From NCBI GenBank assembly GCA_039025235.1, contig JBCCOS010000003.1, positions 244,294-308,293 of the forward strand: DNA of 64,000 bases, written 5' to 3'. The number at the start of each line of letters is the position of its first letter. The first letter of the stretch is position 1. The DNA is from MED-G105 sp039025235. Its GTDB lineage: Bacteria > Pseudomonadota > Alphaproteobacteria > Caulobacterales > Parvularculaceae. Under the pieces are notes generated by a model, which saw only the letters and a program-made list of their open reading frames with translations, ran no database searches and had not been told where the DNA came from. The position numbers were made by a program, and so were the translations under genes. Positions 53,097-63,200 of the stretch are shown here, piece by piece.

Positions 53097-54549
53097 AGCC
53101 AGGAAACTTTTACAGGGCGAAACAGGTGATTGGGAAGTCGTTATCGGTCTTGAAGTTCATGCGCAGGTTGCATCGAAATCAAAGCTCTTTTCCGGTGCGT
53201 CTGCTGCTTACGGTGCAGGGCCCAATGAGAATGTCAGTCTTGTGGATGCGGCATTTCCGGGCATGCTTCCCGTCATCAACAAATATTGTGTTGAACAGGC
53301 AGTGCGCACAGGGTTGGGGCTTAATGCAAAAATAAATAACTGGTCACGCTTTGACAGGAAAAATTATTTTTATCCTGATCTTCCTCAAGGGTATCAAATT
53401 TCACAGTATAAAGATCCAATTGTTGGTGAGGGAGAGGTTGAAGTTGAATTAGATGATGGCCAGATCATCACAATTGGCGTTGAACGGTTGCATCTGGAGC
53501 AGGACGCCGGCAAATCGATTCATGACCTTGCCCCTGACGAGTCTTATGTTGACTTAAATCGTTCAGGGGTTGCGTTGATGGAAATTGTTTCCAAGCCCCA
53601 TATGCGCTCGGCCGAGGAAGCGGCCGCGTATTTTTCTAAACTCAGGACGATCGTTCGATACCTTGGCACATGCGACGGTAATATGGAAGAAGGGTCCATG
53701 CGTGCGGACGTGAACGTGTCTGTGCGAAGGCCTGGTGATGAATTTGGTACGCGTACAGAAACAAAAAATGTCAATTCCATTCGCTTTGTTCGCCAAGTTG
53801 TCGATTATGAGGCGCGGCGGCAAATCGAAGTCATTGAAAACGGCGGCGTTATTGATCAGGAAACACGGCTCTTTGATGTAACAACGGGTGAGACGAGAAC
53901 CATGCGCTCGAAGGAAGATGCGCATGACTATAGATACTTTCCTGATCCGGATCTTTTACCGCTTGTCCTTGAGCAGGCATGGGTCGACCAAATAAAAGAA
54001 GGGTTACCAGAGCTACCTGACGCCAAACGCCGACGCTTTATCGAGCGCTTTGGATTATCAGCCTATGATGCGTCAGTGTTGTCCCAAGACCGCGAAAAGG
54101 CAGATTTTTTTGAAACCGTCGCAAATGGACGCGATGGAAAGCTGGCTGCCAATTGGGTAACAACAGAACTTTTTGGTGCTCTCAACAAAAGTGGCCAGGA
54201 CATTACTGACTCACCCATTTCCGCGACGGCTCTTGGCAAGCTTATTGATCTTCTAGCCGACGGTGTAATCTCGGGTCGTATCGCAAAGGATGTTTTTGCG
54301 GTGATGTTTGAGGAGGGCGGCGACCCAGAAGAGATCGTTGAAGCGCGTGGGTTGCGACAGGTCAGCGATGAGGGGGCAATTGCCAAAGCCGTGGACGACA
54401 TCATTGCGGCAAACCCGAAGCAGGTCGAGCAAGTCAAAGAAAAGCCAAAAACACTTGGTTGGTTCGTTGGTCAGGTCATGAAAGCAACCGGTGGCAAGGC
54501 GAATCCCTCGGTTGTGAACAAAATTTTGAAGGAAAAGCTAGGCCTGTAA
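53086..54549 (+). CDS. gatB: Glutamyl-tRNA(Gln) amidotransferase subunit B
   Basis: 487 residues from ATG 53086; AAGGA is nine bases before it, whereas ATG 53077 would be too close. It activates the glutamyl- or aspartyl-tRNA with ATP. WEVVIGLEVHAQV, NVSLVDAAFPGMLPVIN, RFDRKNYFYPDLPQGYQISQ and LEQDAGKSIHD show the kinase-like core, and the C-terminal YqeY tail domain is near residues 380-487 (GWFVGQVMKATGGKANP). It is separated from gatC-gatA by ggt and the hydrolase gene. Confidence 0.97.
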   Translation: MGNEARKLLQGETGDWEVVIGLEVHAQVASKSKLFSGASAAYGAGPNENVSLVDAAFPGMLPVINKYCVEQAVRTGLGLNAKINNWSRFDRKNYFYPDLPQGYQISQYKDPIVGEGEVEVELDDGQIITIGVERLHLEQDAGKSIHDLAPDESYVDLNRSGVALMEIVSKPHMRSAEEAAAYFSKLRTIVRYLGTCDGNMEEGSMRADVNVSVRRPGDEFGTRTETKNVNSIRFVRQVVDYEARRQIEVIENGGVIDQETRLFDVTTGETRTMRSKEDAHDYRYFPDPDLLPLVLEQAWVDQIKEGLPELPDAKRRRFIERFGLSAYDASVLSQDREKADFFETVANGRDGKLAANWVTTELFGALNKSGQDITDSPISATALGKLIDLLADGVISGRIAKDVFAVMFEEGGDPEEIVEARGLRQVSDEGAIAKAVDDIIAANPKQVEQVKEKPKTLGWFVGQVMKATGGKANPSVVNKILKEKLGL

Positions 54550-54658
54550 GATATTCTAGGCTTATTGTAGTGTTGGCTGGGGCTTGATCTTTGAGAGGAT
54601 TAACAAAGCCATGATCAGACGTTGCATACAAACGGACCAGTCAAGTGGAATTTCGAAA

Positions 54659-55177
54659 ATGGATTTGATGAGGCGCTTTCGTCGCGTGTCACCACCACTA
54701 AGTGAATCTCTTTTCGGGCTCACTAGAATATGCTCAGTGTTCGTCACCGCAGCGCTCGTTGTGTCTTGTGCAACGACACCAGGGGAACGCGTTAATTCGG
54801 CGGCACAAGCGCGCTTCGAAAAATATGAATTGACGGGCGAAAAGAGGCAGTGCTTGCCGCTCACGACGGTTCGAGAAATTGTTCCTATTACCGAAACAAA
54901 GTTTCTCGTGCGCGCAAACGCAAAACAATATTATTTAAATGAGGTCAATGGTCGGTGCGCAGGAGCAACGGCAATCGGAACTTTCTTGACCTATCGTTTG
55001 TCGATAAACCAGCTGTGTCGTTTGGAGATTGTCCAAGTTATTGATCAAACGGCGGGTGGCATTCGTGGAGCCTGTTCACTGGGTGATTTTCAGACTTTAA
55101 AGCCCAAGGATGAGAAACCGAAGGACCAGAAACCTAACGACAACGAGGAGCGTCAAGAAGAGAGTGATCCAGAGTGA
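54659..55177 (+). CDS. DUF6491-like lipoprotein
   Basis: About 172 residues from ATG 54659; ATG 54611 and 54668 and TTG 54584 are other in-frame candidates. A hydrophobic signal with VVSC places the lipid anchor. The mature part (KRQCLPLTTVREIVPITETKF, YYLNEVNGRCAGATAIG, NQLCRLEIVQV) has the short Cys-containing pattern of DUF6491 proteins, of unknown function. The last 30 residues are Lys/Asp/Glu/Pro-rich. It follows gatB by about 110 bases. Confidence 0.65.
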   Translation: MDLMRRFRRVSPPLSESLFGLTRICSVFVTAALVVSCATTPGERVNSAAQARFEKYELTGEKRQCLPLTTVREIVPITETKFLVRANAKQYYLNEVNGRCAGATAIGTFLTYRLSINQLCRLEIVQVIDQTAGGIRGACSLGDFQTLKPKDEKPKDQKPNDNEERQEESDPE

Positions 55178-55345
55178 TCCAGGGCGACCTTCTGATTAGG
55201 GCCTATATTTTCGCTTTCGGCTAGAATCGACTAATGAAATCGAAAATCATTTCTGAGTATTGGTGTCGTCGCGTCTTCTGCGGAATTGATTAGCGGGAAC
55301 GATCAACCGCACACGGTCCACCGTGAAACGTTGTAGAATGTTATT

Positions 55346-56908
55346 TTGATTTTGCGCCGTAAAATTTTTCAGGATTTTGAAACCGAACATGGCATAGCGC
55401 TGGCTGTGATGTGTTACGGTTTTATTCATGCTGTGATTTCACGGATCCCCGGTCCAGCGTTGGCGTTGGACGATGTTAAGCTCAATATCGTCACCCAGTC
55501 ATTTGAATTCGGGTATATGCCCGAAAACCCTCCGCTATTTGAATGGCTTTTACTGGTCGCCCAATCATTTACTGGGCCAACATTGCTCAGCTTTCTGATT
55601 ATCAAATATGGTTTGTTGACGCTTACCGGTGTTTTTGTTTTTAAGACGGCCGACTTGCTCTTCAACGATAAAAAGTGGGCGGCTCTTACTGTTGGGTCGC
55701 TGATCTTTTACTTTCAACTGACGTGGAATTACCATCAAGTCTTCACCCATTCAGCGGTGTTAATCACGGCGATCGCTTTTTTTTGGTTTAGCTTTTTGAG
55801 CCTGTTGCGGGAGCCATCCTTACCCCGGTTCGTTCATCTTGGTTTGGCCTTTGGAATTGGTTGTTTAGCGAAATACTCTTTTTTCGCCTCGGCTCCATTA
55901 GCTTTTGGTGCTGCCCTTTCCATTCGAAAATACCGTGAGAGAATCTTGACGTCTCACGGGATTATTTCTCTCATTATTGCACTTCTTATTGTTGCCCCAC
56001 ACTTGTTTTGGCTACTGACGGAAAATGCTGATGTCGCCGAAACAGCAACAAAGCGTTTGCAGGGTACGTCGGCACCCTACTTTGCCCGAATTTCATCAGG
56101 TATACCCTCAGCCCTTTGGGGCATTGCGTCATTCTTTGTGATTCTCATTCCCATCGGAGGCTATGTTCTTGGTGGAAGGCTTACAAAGTCAGATGTTCAG
56201 TTTGATCCGATCATCACCCTTTGTTGGCGGGCTGCCCTCGCGGGCGCAGGGGCCCTTATGTTTGCGGTGATTGTACTCGGTATGGATCGCATGGCGGAAC
56301 GGTATGCTATCCCATTTCTTTTTCCGGCTATTTTTGTTGTCGCCGCAACGATGAGGCAAGTTTCTGCACAGCACTTGGGCTCTGAACAAACAACAATGCC
56401 GGTTGTCTCCAAACTCAAAGTGGCAATCCTTTCGCTTGCTGTTCTGGGGATCGGTCTCAGAACTGTTGAAGCTTTTATTGCCGGTGCTCCTTTTTGTTCG
56501 AAATGCCGTCAGTGGATCCCATATGAACCAATGGCCGAAATGATCGTCGAAAACGGATATCAAGATGCCATTCTAATCGGCATGGATGATCATATCAGCG
56601 GCAATCTTCGTCGATTGTTTCCGAATAACACCGTTCTCTCAGCCAGTTTAGTGCATTATACGCCGCCTGAACTGTTAGCGCTTGAAAAGTCGATGGAACC
56701 TAGAAAATCTGTATGTATACTAATTTGGGCGCCTGATGTTGCTGATGTGCCATCATTTGTTTCAGATGATCTCGATCCATCGGATATCATTTCCATCGAA
56801 GCGCCATGGCGTCATCCATTAGGGAAAGCCCCTTGGCGTGCAACACGTTGGCATCTTGCGCGGCTCGATCAGCATCAACGACTATCGCAACTGATGTGCC
56901 GGCTTTAG
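55346..56908 (+). CDS. GT39/ArnT-like membrane glycosyltransferase
   Basis: 520 residues with about ten membrane helices. ALDDVKLNIVTQSFEFGYMPENPPLFEWLLL carries the paired acidic residues and early loop of PMT/ArnT-type enzymes, which move a sugar from a polyprenyl phosphate to a periplasmic acceptor. A short soluble C-terminus has FCSKCRQWIPYEPM with a Cys pair. The start is uncertain: TTG 55346 and 55352 are open in frame, and the first ATG is 55409, which would cut into the first helix. Target unknown. Confidence 0.78.
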   Translation: MILRRKIFQDFETEHGIALAVMCYGFIHAVISRIPGPALALDDVKLNIVTQSFEFGYMPENPPLFEWLLLVAQSFTGPTLLSFLIIKYGLLTLTGVFVFKTADLLFNDKKWAALTVGSLIFYFQLTWNYHQVFTHSAVLITAIAFFWFSFLSLLREPSLPRFVHLGLAFGIGCLAKYSFFASAPLAFGAALSIRKYRERILTSHGIISLIIALLIVAPHLFWLLTENADVAETATKRLQGTSAPYFARISSGIPSALWGIASFFVILIPIGGYVLGGRLTKSDVQFDPIITLCWRAALAGAGALMFAVIVLGMDRMAERYAIPFLFPAIFVVAATMRQVSAQHLGSEQTTMPVVSKLKVAILSLAVLGIGLRTVEAFIAGAPFCSKCRQWIPYEPMAEMIVENGYQDAILIGMDDHISGNLRRLFPNNTVLSASLVHYTPPELLALEKSMEPRKSVCILIWAPDVADVPSFVSDDLDPSDIISIEAPWRHPLGKAPWRATRWHLARLDQHQRLSQLMCRL

Positions 56909-57198
56909 AGTTCCTTTAAGGATTGAAAGATCCCACCATATTACAGGATTAAGGATTTATTAGTGACGATCTGAGGGGCAAACAATTTTGTTCGAAGCTT
57001 GAGATTGTCATGATACGCACCCAATCTTTTGTTGCGAAACCAACGCATTTTTCGCATCAAAAACGCCTTCGGTAATATTTCAGAAACTTTTTGTTTACGT
57101 CGTATTAGGCTTAACCGACTTCACTCCACATTACGAACAGGAAAGCACTTTTGCTTCGGGTTCTGTTTATTTGAATTATTTTACCAAGGGGTGAAGAG

Positions 57199-57474
57199 AT
57201 GTCGGTGTCAGTACAACAACAGATGCTGCCAGAGGTTGATGAGTTTAAGTCAAGCGACGAAATGTATCGCTTGGGGCTTGAAGCGTCCGTCGGCGGCGAT
57301 GATGCTTTGTCGGATTTGGTTACAGCACACAAATGGTTCAATCTGGCCGCGATTCAAGGTCATCAGGATGCTCGCGTTTATCGTGCCGAGCTCGCGCTCG
57401 AGATGACCCAGGATCAAATTGCTGAGGCGCAGCGTCAGGCACGCCAATATCTTGCATCGAATCAGTCCCGGTAA
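57199..57474 (+). CDS. SEL1-like repeat small protein
   Basis: 91 residues, with AAGGGG and GAAGAG upstream of ATG 57199. MYRLGLEASVGGDDALSDLVTAHKWFNLAAIQGHQDARVYRAELA is one SEL1-type (TPR-like) helix pair, then EMTQDQIAEAQRQARQYL. Common as a lone conserved protein in alphaproteobacteria; function unknown. It has its own leader with no partner. Confidence 0.8.
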   Translation: MSVSVQQQMLPEVDEFKSSDEMYRLGLEASVGGDDALSDLVTAHKWFNLAAIQGHQDARVYRAELALEMTQDQIAEAQRQARQYLASNQSR

Positions 57475-57779
57475 TGTGTTTGATCCGGATCGTGCTTCGG
57501 CGAGGTTTGGGCGCTTAAAGCCGTTAGAGTTTTTCGCGTTATGATGGAATCGTCATAATGGTGTGAAATCCTAGTCTGGCTTTTGGTCTGATTATGTTTC
57601 TTGTGCAGAATTGAACGCCTGGGACCATCGGAGCATGCTATAATATTTAAAAAGCTCTGGATCACTTTTGTGGCGCTCAATCCACAAAAATCAAAAATAA
57701 AAGAACTGGTAAAGACTGGCGGTCTTTGTCTGGCTGAGATAAGCCTCTTCGGAAATACATGAATTCCGGAGATACCCTA
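57475..57779. other. Intergenic gap upstream of glcB
   Basis: Roughly 300 bases without a gene. An extended -10 promoter sits at 57636-57644. Nothing else stands out. Confidence 0.4.
57636..57644 (+). promoter_or_regulatory. Extended -10 promoter candidate for glcB
   Basis: TGCTATAAT is a perfect extended -10 box, 136 bases before the glcB start. No good -35 lies 16-18 bases upstream, which an extended -10 can tolerate. Confidence 0.5.
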
Positions 57780-59921
57780 ATGGCCAATACTGTCGATCGT
57801 GCAGGATTGCACGTCGCTGCAGAACTTGCAGAATTTGTTGAACACAAAGCGCTCCCTGGGCTTGACCTCGATGCCGATGCTTTTTGGCAAGGCGCCGCGG
57901 ACTTAATCGAGCGATTGACCCCAGAAAACGAAGCACTTCTTGCAAAGCGTGAAGATCTACAAGCCAAGATTGATGCGTGGCATGAAGCTAATCGCGACAA
58001 ACCATTAGACCCTGATACCTATAAGGCCTTTCTCATAGAGATTGGTTATCTCGTTTCTGTGCCGTCCAGTTTTCAAATTGGTACGGAGAATGTGGATGCA
58101 GAATTGTCGACGCTCGCAGGGCCACAATTGGTCGTGCCTGTTCTAAACGCCCGTTACGCCTTGAATGCGGCCAATGCGCGTTGGGGCTCACTTTATGACG
58201 CGCTATACGGCACCGATGCGATCCCTTTCACGGGCGATGAGACGCCCGGGTATGACCCTTCGCGCGGTGAGAAGGTGGTCGCGCGGGCAAAAGCATTCCT
58301 CGATGAAGCGATTCCCCTTGCATCAGGTTCCCATGTTGACGTCAAAAAATGGTCATTGGTTGACGGTGCGGCCCATCCAGCGCTTCAGGATCCATCATCT
58401 TTTGTCGGTTTTCGGGGCGATCCCGCAGAGCCGAGTGCGATGTTATTCCGCAACAACGGCTTACATATTGAAATTTCAATCGACCGATCGCACACCATTG
58501 GCAAGGACGATCCAGCGGGAATAGCCGATATTATATTAGAATCAGCCTTGTCGACCATTGTCGATATGGAAGACTCCGTCGCAGCGGTCGATGCCGAAGA
58601 TAAAACACTGGCCTATTCGAATTGGCTGGGGCTGATGAAAGGTGACTTAACGGCGAGTTTCAAAAAAAGCGGCGAAACGGTTGCGCGTGGCCTTAACCCT
58701 GATCGTGCGTATCAGGATCCGGTTGGTAAGGACTTCTTCCTGAAAGGCCGCTCAACGCTTCTTGTACGGAATGTTGGGCATTTGATGAGAACACCAGCTG
58801 TCATTGGCCGGGATGGCAACCCCATCTTTGAGGGGCTTCTCGACGGTATTATGACAAGTCTCATGGCCTGCCACGATCTTAAGGGCCTAGGAAAATATAG
58901 GAACTCTACAGAAGGGTCGGTATTTATCGTAAAGCCGAAAATGCACGGTCCTGAGGAATGTGCCTTCACAAATAAAATATTTGATGGTGTCGAAGATATT
59001 TTAGGCCTTCCCCGCAACACGCTGAAAGTCGGTGTTATGGACGAGGAGCGTCGAACGTCGGCAAACCTAGCGGCTTGTATTTATGAAGTGCGTGATCGCG
59101 TTGTTTTTATCAATACGGGCTTTCTTGACCGTACCGGTGATGAAATGCACACGAGCATGCGTGCCGGTGCTATGATCCGAAAGAACGATATGAAAGCCAC
59201 TGACTGGATTGCGGCGTATGAAGCGCGCAATGTGGGAATTGGTCTCGCGTGTGGTTTGTCAGGACGGGCGCAGATTGGAAAAGGGATGTGGCCCGCGCCG
59301 GATAGAATGGCAGATATGCTTGAGCAAAAAGTGGGTCACCCGAAAACAGGGGCAAATACGGCCTGGACGCCAAGTCCCACGGCGGCGACGCTCCATGCTT
59401 TGCACTATCACACGGTCGATGTTTTTGCGCGTCAGCAGGAGGTTGCGAAGGCGACCGTACCATCTGTTGATGAAATTTTGCGTATTCCGTTAGCTGACGG
59501 TCACAATTGGTCGCCAGAAGAGATTCAGCAGGAACTCGATAACAACGCCCAAGGCGTATTGGGCTATGTCGTGCGTTGGATCGATCAAGGCGTTGGCTGT
59601 TCTAAAGTTCCGGACATCAATGATATTGGATTGATGGAAGACCGCGCCACTTTGCGTATTTCATCGCAACATATGGCGAACTGGTTGTTGCATGGCGTCT
59701 GCACAGACGAAGAAGTTGATGCAGCCCTGTTGAGGATGGCGGCAAAAGTGGATGGCCAAAATGCGGGCGATCCGGACTATAAGCCGATGGCAACAGATCC
59801 AGAAAACTCAATTGCGTTCAAAACGGCCCGTGCGCTTATTTTCGAGGGCGTTGCCCAGCCCAGTGGTTACACTGAACCGCTGCTCCATAAGAATCGCCTC
59901 TTGGTAAAAGCGAGCGCATAG
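57780..59921 (+). CDS. glcB: Malate synthase G
   Basis: 713 residues, normal for isoform G. It condenses glyoxylate with acetyl-CoA to malate (glyoxylate bypass or glycolate use). ATG 57780 has CGGAG at good spacing. The barrel includes STIVDMEDSVAAVDAEDK (acidic metal-side residues), PKMHGPEECAFT, and RVVFINTGFLDRTGDEMHTSM with GLACGLSGRAQIGKGMW. Isocitrate lyase is not in the window. Confidence 0.96.
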   Translation: MANTVDRAGLHVAAELAEFVEHKALPGLDLDADAFWQGAADLIERLTPENEALLAKREDLQAKIDAWHEANRDKPLDPDTYKAFLIEIGYLVSVPSSFQIGTENVDAELSTLAGPQLVVPVLNARYALNAANARWGSLYDALYGTDAIPFTGDETPGYDPSRGEKVVARAKAFLDEAIPLASGSHVDVKKWSLVDGAAHPALQDPSSFVGFRGDPAEPSAMLFRNNGLHIEISIDRSHTIGKDDPAGIADIILESALSTIVDMEDSVAAVDAEDKTLAYSNWLGLMKGDLTASFKKSGETVARGLNPDRAYQDPVGKDFFLKGRSTLLVRNVGHLMRTPAVIGRDGNPIFEGLLDGIMTSLMACHDLKGLGKYRNSTEGSVFIVKPKMHGPEECAFTNKIFDGVEDILGLPRNTLKVGVMDEERRTSANLAACIYEVRDRVVFINTGFLDRTGDEMHTSMRAGAMIRKNDMKATDWIAAYEARNVGIGLACGLSGRAQIGKGMWPAPDRMADMLEQKVGHPKTGANTAWTPSPTAATLHALHYHTVDVFARQQEVAKATVPSVDEILRIPLADGHNWSPEEIQQELDNNAQGVLGYVVRWIDQGVGCSKVPDINDIGLMEDRATLRISSQHMANWLLHGVCTDEEVDAALLRMAAKVDGQNAGDPDYKPMATDPENSIAFKTARALIFEGVAQPSGYTEPLLHKNRLLVKASA

Positions 59922-60075
59922 CACGGGGATTGGTTTCATCGGCGGTGGCATGAGCGGTCATCGCCGGTCTCGGCGCGACTTCAGTAGGCCTCTTTTACAA
60001 AATTCTTTATTTTGCTGCTTGCGATGAGAACAAAAGTAGAATATAGAACAAAAAAAGAACATATCGGAGGTTCAT

Positions 60076-60168
60076 ATGGAAAACCAATCATTGATTGATG
60101 CCGCCGGACTCGGGGTATTAATTGCACTCATTGCTGGGCTGCAGGCTTGGGGTTTCTTATTGGGCTGA
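60076..60168 (+). CDS. 30-residue single-helix membrane protein candidate
   Basis: CGGAGG lies five bases before ATG 60076. The peptide starts MENQSLIDAAGLGVLIALIA and ends with GLQAWGFLLG: a short polar front, then one hydrophobic helix to the end. It is in the 342-base gap between glcB and dnaE, same direction. The strong ribosome site favours a real protein; its role is unknown. Confidence 0.5.
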   Translation: MENQSLIDAAGLGVLIALIAGLQAWGFLLG

Positions 60169-60263
60169 CGCTCAGTTTGGCCGTCTTTCGCCTACCAACC
60201 GCCATCAAACGATCGGCTTGCGATGCTCGCCGATATTTCCTGTGAATGGAGCGATAACAGCGA

Positions 60264-63200
60264 ATGGCCGACTTTATTCATCTTCATGTCCACTCAGCCT
60301 ATTCGTTGTCGGAGAGCGCGATTAAATCAACGCGCCTCAAAGATCTTTGTCTTGCCGCCAGTGCGCCAGCTGTCGGTGTTGCCGATACGAACAACTTGTT
60401 TGGTGCTTTAGAGTTTTCGGAAACCCTGTCTGGCGCAGGCGTGCAACCGCTACCAGGGTATCAGCAGTCTATTGAAGTCCTTTCTTTGGCCGAGGCAGAG
60501 CCCAACGGTTCTCGTCCCTCTCATCTCGTGCTGATTGCGCAAAATGCTGAGGGTTTTCGAAACCTTATGCGCCTCACCAGTCGGTCATTCATATCGTCAG
60601 CAAGGCTGGATATTCCATGTGCCTCATTCGATTGGCTGGCTGATTTAAGTGAGGGTGTTGTTTGTCTCTCTGGAGGATATGACGGGCCGATTGACCGGCT
60701 TGTTCGAGCGGATCGAAGTGATGAAGCGGGTATGCTGATTGAGCAGTTGGCAAAGACTTTTCCAAATCGTTTTTATATGGAATTGCAACGTCATGAAGGG
60801 CGTGATTGGAGTGCCGCGGAGGCATTTACCCTAGACAATGCGTATCGTATAGGCTTGCCAATTGTTGCGACAAATGAGCCATTTTTTCCGACTGCAGATG
60901 ACTTTGAAGCGCATGATGCTCTCTTGTGCATCGCAGATGGGGCTTATGTCCACCAAGATGACCGCCGCAAGGTCACATCTGAGCATTACTTTAAATCAGC
61001 CGACGAAATGCATGCGCTTTTTGAGGATTTACCAGAGGCGGTTTCGACGACATTCGATATTGCAAGGCGCTGTGCTTTTCGACCGCGTACACATCCTCCC
61101 ATTCTTCCCCGATTTGTTGCGCAAGCTTCGGTGGAAGGTAACGATGAAGTACGTGTCGAGACTTTAACTGATGCCGAGCTTGCAGAGGGAGAGGCGAACG
61201 AACTTGAGCGCCAAGCGCGCGCTGGATTGGAGGCACGACTTAACGTCATCGAAGCGGCGGCGCCCATTCAAGACTATTGGTCTCGTCTCGAAAGAGAGCT
61301 TGGCATTATTAAGCAAATGGGCTTTCCGGGCTATTTTCTGATCGTTTCTGATTTTATCAAATGGTCCAAAGCCAATAATATTCCCGTTGGTCCGGGGCGT
61401 GGATCGGGTGCGGGGTCCGTTGTCGCATGGGCGCTCACGATCACTGATTTGGACCCGTTGCGATTTGGCCTTCTTTTTGAGCGCTTTTTAAACCCCGAGC
61501 GTGTGTCCATGCCGGATTTCGATATTGATTTCTGTCAGGATCGTCGCGATGAAGTCATTCGTTATGTGCAGGAGAAGTACGGGCGAGATCGTGTCGCGCA
61601 GATTATTACCTTTGGAAAACTGCAAGCGCGAGCGGTTGTCCGTGATGTTGGTCGCGTTCTCGGATTGCCCTTTGGTCAGGTCGATCGGTTGTGTAAGCTA
61701 ATACCGAATAATCCCGCCAATCCCGTCACCCTTGCAGAAGCGATCGATACTGAGCCCAGGTTGCAGGAGGAGCGGGATAAAGAAGAATCCGTTGCGACGC
61801 TACTGTCGACGGCCCTTAAGCTCGAAGGACTTTATCGCCACGCGTCAACCCACGCCGCAGGTGTTGTGATTGGTGATCGTCCGCTTGATGAATTGACGCC
61901 GCTTTATCTTGATCCGCGTGCTGAAATGCCAGCCACGCAGTATAATATGAAGTGGGTAGAACCCGCCGGCTTGGTGAAATTTGATTTTCTTGGTCTGAAG
62001 ACCCTCACGGTGATTGAAAAAGCAGCAGAGTTTGTGCGCAACAGTGACCCTGCGCTGTTAGAGTTCTCCCCCGAACGCGTTCCCACAAAAGATGAACCAA
62101 CATTCCGTATGCTTGGTGAAGGGCAAGCTGTTGGCGTATTCCAATTGGAAAGTGCCGGCATGCGCGCAACGCTGCGGGCAATGAAACCTGACAGTTTAGA
62201 AGATATCATCGCGCTGATTTCGCTCTACCGTCCTGGTCCTATGGAAAATATTCCGACTTATGTGGAGCGTAAGAAGGGCGAAGCGCCAATCGACTATTTG
62301 CATGAAACGCTGCAGCCGGTTTTAGAGGAGACTTATGGGGTCATCATCTATCAGGAACAGGTGATGCAGATTGCGCAAATACTTTCAGGTTATAGCTTGG
62401 GTGAGGCAGACCTTCTGCGCCGAGCTATGGGCAAGAAGAAAAAAGAGGAGATGGATAAGCAGCGGATCAGGTTTGTTGATGGTGCAAAGGAACGCGGTGT
62501 TGAACCCGCCAAGGCGTCATCAATTTTTGATTTGGTTCAAAAGTTTGCAGGGTACGGATTTAATAAGTCTCACGCGGCGGCATATGCCTATATTGCCTAC
62601 CAGACGGCTTATTTGAAAGCCAATTATCCGGCTGCTTTGCTTGCGGCCTCGATGTCACTTGATCGAACGAATACAGATAAGTTAGCGATTTTTGTAAAAG
62701 AGTCGCGTGACATCGCCGTGTCGGTTATGGGGCCACATGTTAATCATAGTGCGTCTGATTTTACTGTGAGCGATGGGGCAATTTTTTATGGGCTTGGTGC
62801 CATAAAAAACGTTGGTGAAGTTGCGATGGATGAAATTGCTCAAGAACGCAAAGCGAATGGGTCGTTTAAGGATCTTTACGACCTTGCGGAGAGAGTTCCT
62901 CTGAAATCGGTCGGAAAAAGATCTTTGGAAAATATGGCGCGTGCCGGTGCGCTTGATGGGCTTGCGCCTTCCCGGGCGGCTGCTCTTGGCAATGTCGATA
63001 TGATCTTGCGATATTCTGCTCAGGTGTTTGATGACCGGGCAAGTAGTCAAAGGGGACTATTTGACGATGGCCCAACAGCGCTTGAACGTCCGCGTTTCAC
63101 CAAAGTCGATGCGGAGACCAGTCTTGAGGCTTTGAATAACGAGCGTTTGGCGCTTGGATTTTATTTCAGCGGTCATCCACTTGACGACTATGCTGTTGAG

